Positions 5,998-12,081 of a DNA stretch of 20,623 nucleotides are shown here, in pieces. Each line of letters begins with the position of its first letter. Position 1 is the first letter of the stretch. A program made the position numbers and the translations under genes. Location of the stretch: contig VAXR01000063.1 of NCBI GenBank assembly GCA_005885165.1, forward strand, positions 1 through 20,623, written 5' to 3'. This stretch comes from Actinomycetota bacterium. GTDB lineage: Bacteria > Actinomycetota > Thermoleophilia > Solirubrobacterales > Thermoleophilaceae. A model generated the notes under the pieces. The model had not been told where the DNA came from. It searched no databases and worked only from the letters and a program-made list of their open reading frames with translations.

Positions 5998-6426
5998 CTA
6001 TCCCGTCGACGCCGCGCGCAACGCCAGCGTGACGATGAGGATCGCGCCTATCGTCATCGTGCCCATCTCGCGGAGCACCACCCGGCGCGCCAGCAGGATC
6101 TGCTCCCGCCGCTCGAGCGCCTCGAAGTCCTCCACCCCCTCCAGCTCAGCCTGCGCGATCGACACCCGCGCCGCCTCACAGACGAGAGAGACGACCAGCG
6201 GCAGCGCGCCGTAGACGTAGTGGAGCGAGTCGGCGGGCTTCTTCCCGCCGGCCAGCAGCACCACCCCGAGCACCACCTGCACGACCACCACGACCTGAGC
6301 GGTGCGCAGCAGGTACCAGAAGATCGAGGACGGATCGCGCCGGGTCCAGGCGATCGCGCCCCACAGCGCTGTGAGTCCGTTGGTGGCGAGCACGGCGACG
6401 CCCAGGTAGATGTGGAGCTTCGTCAC
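5998..6426 (-). CDS. Small four-helix membrane protein, possible haem-binding
   Basis: The 142-residue product has four likely membrane helices at about 6-27, 38-60, 68-90 and 121-138. A polar acidic/basic stretch (93-118, AELEGVEDFEALERREQ) lies between helices 3 and 4. Histidines sit at the edges of helices 1 (H5 in KLHIYLG) and 3 (H69 in SLHYVYGALPL). Together with the QVVLGVVLL stretch of helix 2, this loosely recalls haem A synthase and b-type cytochrome bundles. No named family is certain and haem binding is inference. It starts at a GTG 31 bp from, and divergent to, the MpaB-like gene, with GATAGT 8 nt upstream and no Shine-Dalgarno sequence. Confidence 0.7.
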   Translation of the reverse strand: MTKLHIYLGVAVLATNGLTALWGAIAWTRRDPSSIFWYLLRTAQVVVVVQVVLGVVLLAGGKKPADSLHYVYGALPLVVSLVCEAARVSIAQAELEGVEDFEALERREQILLARRVVLREMGTMTIGAILIVTLALRAASTG

Positions 6427-6434
6427 GCGTTCGC

Positions 6435-6442
6435 ACTATCGT
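6435..6442. promoter_or_regulatory. Overlapping divergent -10 elements between the membrane protein and MpaB-like genes
   Basis: On the minus strand GATAGT (6440-6435) lies 8 nt before the GTG at 6426. On the plus strand TATCGT (6437-6442) lies 15 nt before the ATG at 6458. The two hexamers overlap, so RNA polymerase could use only one direction at a time. This is visual inference without -35 support. Confidence 0.35.
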
Positions 6443-6457
6443 GCCAGCGGGCTAGAT

Positions 6458-7306
6458 ATGTCGATCACGCCCAACGACGACGGACTGCTCGGGCCGGACG
6501 CGCTCGCCTGGCGAGTGATCGCGCACCCGGGCTCACTCGTGGGTGGCCTGAGGTCGCTGATGATCCAGTCGCTCCACCCGCTCGCGATGGCGGGCGTGGC
6601 GGAGCACTCGGACTTCCGCCGCCGCCCGCTCGACCGGCTCAAGCGCACCACCTACTACGTCGCCGCAACGGCCTACGGCGACCGCGCGACCGCTATGGAA
6701 GCGGTGCGTCGCGTCAAGCGGCGCCACGCGTCGGTCCGCGGAACCGATCCGGTTACCGGCCGCGAGTACAGCGCCGACGACCCCGACACGCAGGTCTGGG
6801 TCCACATCACCGAGTGGCACTCGTTCCTGGCCGCCTATCGCGTGTTCGCCGGCGGGCTGAGCCCTGACGACGAGGACCGCTACATACGCGAGGGCACGAT
6901 CATCGGATCGCTGCTCGGCACCCCGCGCGAGCGCATCCCTGGGTCCGTGGCCGAGGCGCGCGAGTACTTCGCCGCAGTGCGGCCGGAGCTCCGCATGAGC
7001 GACTGGTCGCGCGACGCCATCCGCTTCGTGCTCGAGCCGCCGCTCACGCGCGAGCTCCTCCCCTTCCAGGTGCCGATCCGCGTGATGGCGAACGCAGCAC
7101 TCGCGCTGATCCCGCGCGACCTGCGGCAGCTGGCGGGCATCGACCGCCCGCGCGCGCTCGACGCCGCCGCCCTCGCCGCCGTCCGGCCGCTCCTGGCGAT
7201 CGGGAGCGTCCCCGGCGCGCGGAATCTGTTCGGGCTGGCGACCGGCCGCCAGACACAGGAGCTCCTCTGGAGCCGTTCCAGAGCGCCGCTCAGCCGAGCC
7301 GCCTGA
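6458..7306 (+). CDS. DUF2236 / MpaB-family (latex-clearing-protein-like) oxygenase
   Basis: This 282-residue protein matches the DUF2236/MpaB family by its ordered motifs: SLMIQSLHPLAMAGVAEHS (33-51), RLKRTTYYVAATAYG (60-74), VKRRHASVRG (86-95) and VWVHITEWHSFLAAYRVF (113-130). Characterised relatives bind haem b, including rubber-cleaving Lcp and fungal MpaB, which cleaves a terpenoid side chain. H40, H90, H116 and H121 are candidate ligand or catalytic residues. The actual substrate is unknown, although such genes are numerous in actinobacteria. No signal peptide is seen. The ATG at 6458 is chosen because earlier in-frame starts would reach into the divergent membrane-protein gene. A hairpin follows its stop codon, ahead of the complex I operon. 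Confidence 0.85.
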   Translation: MSITPNDDGLLGPDALAWRVIAHPGSLVGGLRSLMIQSLHPLAMAGVAEHSDFRRRPLDRLKRTTYYVAATAYGDRATAMEAVRRVKRRHASVRGTDPVTGREYSADDPDTQVWVHITEWHSFLAAYRVFAGGLSPDDEDRYIREGTIIGSLLGTPRERIPGSVAEAREYFAAVRPELRMSDWSRDAIRFVLEPPLTRELLPFQVPIRVMANAALALIPRDLRQLAGIDRPRALDAAALAAVRPLLAIGSVPGARNLFGLATGRQTQELLWSRSRAPLSRAA

Positions 7307-7326
7307 CCTCTGATGTTTGCTGCTTG

Positions 7327-7345
7327 ACCGTCGAATAGCGACGGT
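7327..7345 (+). terminator. Hairpin after the MpaB-like gene, possible terminator
   Basis: ACCGTCG (7327-7333) and CGACGGT (7339-7345) are a perfect 7-bp stem with a 5-nt AATAG loop, starting 20 bp after the stop codon. It would separate this gene from the nuo operon. There is no U-run, so a terminator role is inferred from position. Confidence 0.45.
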
Positions 7346-7412
7346 TACGCAGGACAGTTCGGCGCTCAGCGGAGGCCCCCGGATCCCGCACCCCAAGCGC
7401 CGTTCCGCACTA

Positions 7413-7429
7413 TGTAGCAACTTGTTACA
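7413..7429. promoter_or_regulatory. Dyad in the nuo promoter region, candidate operator
   Basis: TGTAGCAACTTGTTACA is a 17-bp interrupted palindrome (pattern TGTAnCAAnTTGnTACA) that ends 8 bp before the -10-like TATAAA. This is a position where a dimeric regulator could block or activate transcription of the complex I operon. It is not the actinobacterial Rex site (TGTGAAC...GTTCACA). The regulator is unknown. Confidence 0.4.
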
Positions 7430-7435
7430 AAGGGG

Positions 7436-7443
7436 TATATAAA
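7436..7443 (+). promoter_or_regulatory. -10 region of the nuo operon promoter
   Basis: TATATAAA is the most AT-rich run near the operon start. TATAAA (7438-7443) lies 9 nt and TATATA (7436-7441) 11 nt before the nuoA ATG. No Shine-Dalgarno sequence lies in between, so the mRNA is probably leaderless or has a leader of only a few nucleotides. No clear -35 is visible; that place is taken by the dyad. Confidence 0.55.
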
Positions 7444-7452
7444 GCCCCGCCG

Positions 7453-7809
7453 ATGCTGAAGAGCTACCTCCCAGCGCTCGTGTTCCTGGCGCTCGGGACC
7501 GGCACGGGCGTGGCGTTCACGGCGCTGAACGGCGTCCTCGGGCCGCGGCGTCCAGGCAAGGTGAAGTCGGAGCCGTACGAGTGCGGGCTGCCGTCGGAGG
7601 TGCAGTCGACCTTTCGCTTCGGGATCAGCTTCTACCTGATCGCGATGCTCTTCATCCTCTTCGACATCGAGGTGATCTTTCTCTATCCGGTCGCGGTCGG
7701 CCTGAAGCAGTTCGGCACGTTCGCGCTTGTGGAGACGGTCGTCTTCATCGTCCTCCTGTTCGTCGCGTTCGTGTTCGTCTGGAGGAGGGGCGCGCTCGAA
7801 TGGACGTGA
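7453..7809 (+). CDS. nuoA: NADH-quinone oxidoreductase subunit A
   Basis: This 118-residue membrane subunit of complex I has three predicted helices (about 5-27, 58-79 and 88-110). The loop after helix 1 carries the diagnostic PYECGLPSE (41-49), followed by FRFGISFYLIAMLFILFDIE and FLYPVAVG. NuoA helps hold the quinone-site loops where the peripheral arm meets the membrane. It is the first gene of a 14-gene operon. Its ATG follows an AT-rich -10-like run with no Shine-Dalgarno sequence. Its last 10 bp overlap nuoB, whose strong GGAGGAGG lies inside nuoA. Length and motifs are normal. Confidence 0.95.
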   Translation: MLKSYLPALVFLALGTGTGVAFTALNGVLGPRRPGKVKSEPYECGLPSEVQSTFRFGISFYLIAMLFILFDIEVIFLYPVAVGLKQFGTFALVETVVFIVLLFVAFVFVWRRGALEWT

Positions 7810-8342
7810 TCAGGGAGCGGCTCGACGGCGACCCCGCCGATCTGCGCGTCCGCCAGCTCAGGGCGCGGCAGATGCTGAAGGGCGAGCTCGAAGGGGCGGA
7901 CCTGGAGAGCTACGTGATGGAGCGCGTCGGCCTCACCACACTCGAGAGGGCGCAGAACTGGGGCTCTCCGCGCATGGATGCCGCGCGCTTCGGTGCCGAG
8001 GTGTTCCGGGCCTCGCCGCGGCAAGCGGACATGATCATCCTGTCGGGGCGCGTCTCGATCAAGATGGCGCCGGTCATCCGCCGCATCTACGACCAGATGC
8101 TCGAGCCGAAGTGGGTGATCTCGATGGGCGCCTGCGCCTCGAGCGCGGGGATGTTCAACAACTACGCGCTCGTGGCCGGGGCCGACAAGTTCCTGCCGAT
8201 CGACGTCTACGTGCCGGGCTGCCCCCCGCGGCCAGAGGCGCTCATGTACGGGATCATCAAGCTCCAGAACAAGATCAAGGGCGAGCCGGACCTCGGCTGG
8301 CGCGAGCGCTACCGGGCCCAGGGCACAGAGGAAGTTGCCTGA
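7800..8342 (+). CDS. nuoB: NADH-quinone oxidoreductase subunit B lacking the tandem-cysteine N2 segment
   Basis: NuoB normally holds cluster N2, the last Fe-S centre before quinone, with four cysteines, two of them adjacent. Here FGAEVFRASPRQADMIILSG (64-83), KMAPVIRRIYDQMLEPKW (88-105), MGACASS (C112) and VPGCPPRPEA (C141) are all standard. Between W54 and A62, however, the chain runs directly NWGSPRMDAA. Usual NuoB has about 21 more residues there, carrying the FGLxCC motif. Only two cysteines exist in the whole 180-residue protein. No other frame encodes the missing piece, because the DNA at the join is too short. The flanks are in frame and well conserved. GGAGGAGG lies 9 nt before the ATG. 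The gap could be a real deletion, an unusual lineage trait or an assembly error; a normal N2 could not form as written. Confidence 0.93.
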   Translation: MDVIRERLDGDPADLRVRQLRARQMLKGELEGADLESYVMERVGLTTLERAQNWGSPRMDAARFGAEVFRASPRQADMIILSGRVSIKMAPVIRRIYDQMLEPKWVISMGACASSAGMFNNYALVAGADKFLPIDVYVPGCPPRPEALMYGIIKLQNKIKGEPDLGWRERYRAQGTEEVA

Positions 8343-8856
8343 CGCCACCGGCCTCGAGCTGATCGCCGCCGAGGTCCGCGAGCGGCTCGGCGGCGAGGCG
8401 GTGGTCGGAACGATGTACCACCGCGGTCAGGCGACGCTCGACGTCGCGCCGGCGGCCGTCCGCGACGCCATCGCCTTCCTGAAGGACCACGCGGACGAGC
8501 CGTACGAGCTCCTCATGAGCGTGCACGGCTGCGACTACTTCCCGGAGGAGCCGCGCCTCGCCGTTCACTACCAGCTGCTCGCGATGCAGCGGACCGACCG
8601 CCTCGGGGTGCGGACGCGGATGGGCGCCGACGACGCGCGCGTCCCGTCGGTGGTCGACCTCTTTCCAGGCGCCGACTTCCAGGAGCGCGAGGTCTTCGAC
8701 ATGTTCGGCGTGGTCTTCGACGGCCACCCCGACCTGCGCCGGATCCTGATGCCCGAGGACTACGAGGGCTACCCGCAGCGGCGCGACTTCCCGATGGGCG
8801 GCGAGCCGGTCCTGTTCACCTTCAACGAGCACGAGATGCCGCGCTGGTATGACTGA
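8335..8856 (+). CDS. nuoC: NADH-quinone oxidoreductase subunit C
   Basis: This 173-residue peripheral-arm subunit supports the quinone-reducing module beside NuoB and NuoD. The family signature is complete at 117-138, EREVFDMFGVVFDG then HPDLRRIL, and is followed by MPEDYEGYPQRRDFPMG. It is a separate protein, not the NuoCD fusion of enterobacteria. The likely start is TTG at 8335, overlapping the nuoB stop by 8 bp. No ATG or GTG is available in frame nearby, and the AGAGGA just upstream is very close, so coupling to nuoB translation is probable. The end overlaps nuoD by 8 bp. Nothing is missing from the conserved core. Confidence 0.93.
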   Translation: MPDATGLELIAAEVRERLGGEAVVGTMYHRGQATLDVAPAAVRDAIAFLKDHADEPYELLMSVHGCDYFPEEPRLAVHYQLLAMQRTDRLGVRTRMGADDARVPSVVDLFPGADFQEREVFDMFGVVFDGHPDLRRILMPEDYEGYPQRRDFPMGGEPVLFTFNEHEMPRWYD

Positions 8857-10123
8857 CCGCCCGCTCGACGTCCCCTATCGCGAGCGTGAGCAGTCGGTCT
8901 CGCTCGAGCGCATGCCTGGCCGGCAGGCGCCCGTGTACGGCACGGAAATCGAGCCGGAGACCGAGCTCTTCACCATCAACATGGGCCCGCACCACCCGGC
9001 GACGCACGGCGTGCTGCGGCTTCTGCTCACGCTCGAGGGCGAGATCGTGCGCTCGCTCACGCCGATCATCGGCTACGTCCACACCGGCATCGAGAAGAGC
9101 TGCGAGGACCAGGCCTACTGGAAGGTCATCCCGTTCGTCGAGCGGATGGACTACCTCGCCTATTACTTCAACGCGCAGGCCTTCTGCATGGCCGTCGAGC
9201 GGCTGGTGGACGAGGAGGTCCCGCCGCGCGCCCAGTACCTGCGCGTCATCCACCTCGAGCTCAACCGCATCGCGAGCCATCTCTTCTGGCTCGGTACCTC
9301 CGCGCTCGACCTCGGTGCGATCTCGCTCCTCTGGTACGCGCTGCGCGACCGGGAGAAGATCCTCGACATCTTCGAGATGTCGAGCGGGCAGCGCCTGCAC
9401 CCGCGCTACTTCCAGGTGGGCGGCGTGGTGGAGGACATCCCGCCGGGCTTCGAGCAGAAGGTGCGCGCCTTCCTCCCGGACATGGCCTCGCGGATCGACC
9501 AGTACGAGGCGATCCTGGACCGCAACGAGATCCTGCTCCAGCGCCTGAAGCACGTCGGGCAGGTCCCGCTCGAGACGCTCCTCGGCCTCGGGGTGACAGG
9601 ACCGCTGCTGCGCGCCGCGGGCCATCCGTGGGACCTGCGCAAGGCGATGCCCTACTCGTCCTACGACCACTTCGACTTCAAGATCCCGATCGGCACGCAG
9701 GGCGACCACTACGACCGCTACCGGGTGCGGATGGCGGAGATGCGCGAGTCGCTCAAGATCGTCGAGCAGGCGCTCGACGGCCTGCCGGAGGGGCCCTACA
9801 TCACGGACAACCGCAAGATCGCGCTGCCGCCGCGGCACGAGCTCGCCACGAGCATGGAGGCGCTGATCCACCACTTCAAGCTCGTCACCGAGGGCTTCCG
9901 CGTGCCGCCCGGCGAGGTGTACGTGGCGATCGAGTCCCCGCGCGGCGAGCTCGGCTGCTTCATCGTGGCGGACGGCTCGGCCAAGCCCGCGCGGGTGCAC
10001 ATGCGCGACCCGTCGTTCGTGAACCTCCAGATGCTCCGCCACATGGCCGAGGGCAGGCTGATCGCGGACCTGGTCGCCGGGGTCGCCATGCTCGATCCGA
10101 TCCTGGGAGGCATCGACCGGTGA
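8849..10123 (+). CDS. nuoD: NADH-quinone oxidoreductase subunit D
   Basis: This 424-residue 49-kDa-type subunit forms most of the quinone-binding pocket with NuoB. The quinone-site motif GPHHPATHGVLR (46-57) includes the conserved histidine H49, and RMDYL (99-103) provides the tyrosine Y102 that contacts the quinone head group in Thermus complex I. SSGQRLHPRYFQVGG, SSYDHFDFKIP and the C-terminal SFVNLQML...DPILGGIDR are typical. The N-terminus carries a roughly 40-residue extension before the core. The start ATG overlaps the nuoC stop, and its TGA overlaps the nuoE GTG. With quinone residues intact, the defect in this module is confined to NuoB. Confidence 0.96.
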   Translation: MTDRPLDVPYREREQSVSLERMPGRQAPVYGTEIEPETELFTINMGPHHPATHGVLRLLLTLEGEIVRSLTPIIGYVHTGIEKSCEDQAYWKVIPFVERMDYLAYYFNAQAFCMAVERLVDEEVPPRAQYLRVIHLELNRIASHLFWLGTSALDLGAISLLWYALRDREKILDIFEMSSGQRLHPRYFQVGGVVEDIPPGFEQKVRAFLPDMASRIDQYEAILDRNEILLQRLKHVGQVPLETLLGLGVTGPLLRAAGHPWDLRKAMPYSSYDHFDFKIPIGTQGDHYDRYRVRMAEMRESLKIVEQALDGLPEGPYITDNRKIALPPRHELATSMEALIHHFKLVTEGFRVPPGEVYVAIESPRGELGCFIVADGSAKPARVHMRDPSFVNLQMLRHMAEGRLIADLVAGVAMLDPILGGIDR

Positions 10124-10740
10124 GCGAGTCCGACGAGCGTCCGCTCACCGCGCCCGGCTGGGACCGCCCGGCCGATCTCGAGAAGGACCCTGCGCTGACC
10201 CCCGACCTCGCCGAGATCACGGTGCCGGACGAGCTCCGCACCGAGATCGAGCGGCTCATGTCGCTCTACCCGGACCGGCGCTCCGCCGCAATCCCGGCGC
10301 TGCACGCCGCCCAGGCCCTGCACGGCTGGTGCTCGCCGGAGGCGATCGCGCAGGTGGCGGCCGTGATGCGCGTCACGCCGGCGTACCTGTCGTCCGTGGC
10401 GAGCTTCTACGACATGCTCAACGAGCAGCCGGTCGGCCGGCACCACGTGTACGTCTGCACGAGCGTGGCGTGCCACCTGGTCCACGCGAAGCGCGTGTAC
10501 GACGCGATCGCGGAGGCGGCCTCGGACGAGGGGCTCGAGGACACCGAGGTCCGCGAGTGGGAGTGCCTCGGTGCGTGCGACATGGCGCCGATGGCCTCGA
10601 TCGACGGCCGCTTCGTCGGCCCGCTGGACCCGAGCGACGCGCCCGAGATCGTCGAGTCGATCAAGGAGGGCCGGCAGCCGCTGCCCGGTCGCGGGCTCGA
10701 GGACTCGGACTACCGGTTGCCGTGGGGAGGGACGGCGTAG
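10120..10740 (+). CDS. nuoE: NADH-quinone oxidoreductase subunit E (24-kDa type)
   Basis: This 206-residue protein is a thioredoxin-like [2Fe-2S] protein of the NADH-oxidising module. Ligands for N1a are C113 and C118 (CTSVAC) and C149 and C153 (CLGAC), with the normal Cx4C...Cx3C spacing. The helical N-terminal domain has PDRRSAAIPALHAAQALHGW (51-70) and VTPAYLSSVASFYDML. An N-terminal extension of about 35 residues is specific to this lineage or undetermined. The C-terminal tail (GRQPLPGRGLEDSDYRLPW) is longer than in E. coli. The GTG start overlaps the nuoD stop by 4 bp, and nuoF begins 2 bp after the stop. Confidence 0.95.
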   Translation: MSESDERPLTAPGWDRPADLEKDPALTPDLAEITVPDELRTEIERLMSLYPDRRSAAIPALHAAQALHGWCSPEAIAQVAAVMRVTPAYLSSVASFYDMLNEQPVGRHHVYVCTSVACHLVHAKRVYDAIAEAASDEGLEDTEVREWECLGACDMAPMASIDGRFVGPLDPSDAPEIVESIKEGRQPLPGRGLEDSDYRLPWGGTA

Positions 10741-10742
10741 CC

Positions 10743-12071
10743 ATGGCGCTCAGCGAGCTCCGCCTGCTGAAGAACATCAACGAGCCGGGCCTCGCGACGA
10801 TCGAGGTCTACGAGAAGCTCGGCGGCTACCGCGCGATGCGGAAGGCGCTGCTCGAGATGGAGCCGGAGGAGGTGCTGCACGAGCTCGAGGGGTCCGGGCT
10901 GCGGGGCCGCGGCGGCGCGGGGTTCTCGATGGGCAAGAAGGCGAGCTTCATCCCCAAGGGGAGGATGGACAAGTACCTCTGCTGCAACGCCGACGAGTCC
11001 GAGCCGGGGACGTTCAAGGACCGCCTGCTGATGCAGAAGAACCCCCACCTCCTGATCGAGGGGATCGTGATCGGCGCCGTGGCCGCCGACGCCAACAAGG
11101 CCTTCATCTACATCCGCGGGGAGTACGAGCTGCAGGCCGAGATCCTCGAGCGCGCCGTGGCCGAGGCGTACGACCGCGGCTACCTCGGCGATCGGATCCT
11201 CGGCTCCGAGCACTCGCTCTCACTGGTCGTCCACCCCGGCGCCGGCGCCTACATCTGCGGCGAGGAGACCGGCCTGCTCGACTCACTCGAAGGCAAGCGC
11301 GGCAATCCCCGCCTCAAGCCGCCGTTCCCCGCGAACCAGGGCCTCTACCAGGGGCCGACCCTGATCAACAACGTCGAGACCCTGTGCAACGCGCCGCTGA
11401 TCATCGAGCACGGCGCCGACTGGTTCAAGTCGGTCGGCACCGAGAAGTCGGCCGGGTCGAAGGTCGTGTCGGTGTCCGGCGACGTTCGGCGCCCGGGCAA
11501 CTACGAGATCGAGCTCGGCATGCGCGCCGGGGACATCGTGTACGGCCTGGCGGGCGGGCCGCCGGAGGGCAGACGCGTGAAGTGCTGGTTCCCGGGCGGG
11601 TCGTCGGCGCCCGTCCTCACGGAGGCGGACCTGGACCTCGGCTACGACTTCGAGACGATGGCCGAGGCCGGCTCGATGCTCGGCTCGGGCGCGATCATCG
11701 TGGTCGACGACTCGATGCCGATCGTCTCGCTCGCGCTCCGCCTCGCCGAGTTCTACCGCCACGAGTCGTGCGGAAAGTGCACGCCCTGCCGGGAGGGCAC
11801 CAACTGGACCGTGAAGATGCTCGAGCGCATCGACTACGGCGAGGCGACCCCGGCTGACCTCGACGTGATGGCCGACGTCCAGACGAACATCATCGGCAAC
11901 TGCCTCTGCGTCCTCGGCGACTCGATGGCGATGCCGATCGGCTCGATGATCGAGAAGTTCCGGCCCGAGTTCGAGGCGCACATCGAAGAAGCGCGCCTGC
12001 GCCACGGCGGGCTTCCGCTGCGCGCCCACGGCGGGCGTGCCGACGAGGCCGTCGGGAGCCACGCCGCGTGA
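10743..12071 (+). CDS. nuoF: NADH-quinone oxidoreductase subunit F (NADH- and FMN-binding, 51-kDa type)
   Basis: This 442-residue subunit binds NADH and FMN and passes electrons to cluster N3. The nucleotide and flavin site is GRGGAGFSMGKK (55-66) with NADESEPGTFKDR (82-94). The glycine-rich GAGAYICGEETGLLDSLEGKRG spans 166-187. The N3 [4Fe-4S] ligands are C343, C346 and C349 in ESCGKCTPCREG, plus C389 in NCLCVLGD. The preceding GGGGAGGGA at 10724-10732 can serve as ribosome-binding site. The Ala/Arg-rich C-terminal tail is the only variable part. Length and residues are consistent with a working dehydrogenase subunit. Confidence 0.96.
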   Translation: MALSELRLLKNINEPGLATIEVYEKLGGYRAMRKALLEMEPEEVLHELEGSGLRGRGGAGFSMGKKASFIPKGRMDKYLCCNADESEPGTFKDRLLMQKNPHLLIEGIVIGAVAADANKAFIYIRGEYELQAEILERAVAEAYDRGYLGDRILGSEHSLSLVVHPGAGAYICGEETGLLDSLEGKRGNPRLKPPFPANQGLYQGPTLINNVETLCNAPLIIEHGADWFKSVGTEKSAGSKVVSVSGDVRRPGNYEIELGMRAGDIVYGLAGGPPEGRRVKCWFPGGSSAPVLTEADLDLGYDFETMAEAGSMLGSGAIIVVDDSMPIVSLALRLAEFYRHESCGKCTPCREGTNWTVKMLERIDYGEATPADLDVMADVQTNIIGNCLCVLGDSMAMPIGSMIEKFRPEFEAHIEEARLRHGGLPLRAHGGRADEAVGSHAA

Positions 12072-12081
12072 GGGCAGGCTG

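Noticed and set aside
7413..7429. Rex redox-sensor operator upstream of nuoA
   Set aside because: The dyad lacks the TGTGAAC/GTTCACA core of actinobacterial Rex sites.
7953..7982. A frameshift hiding the missing NuoB cysteines
   Set aside because: Only a few bases separate the two conserved flanks and both are in the same frame, so no other frame can contain the roughly 21 absent residues.
8822..10042. A 406-codon open frame antisense to nuoD
   Set aside because: Another GC-driven shadow frame, rich in His, Arg, Glu and Val without a conserved domain.
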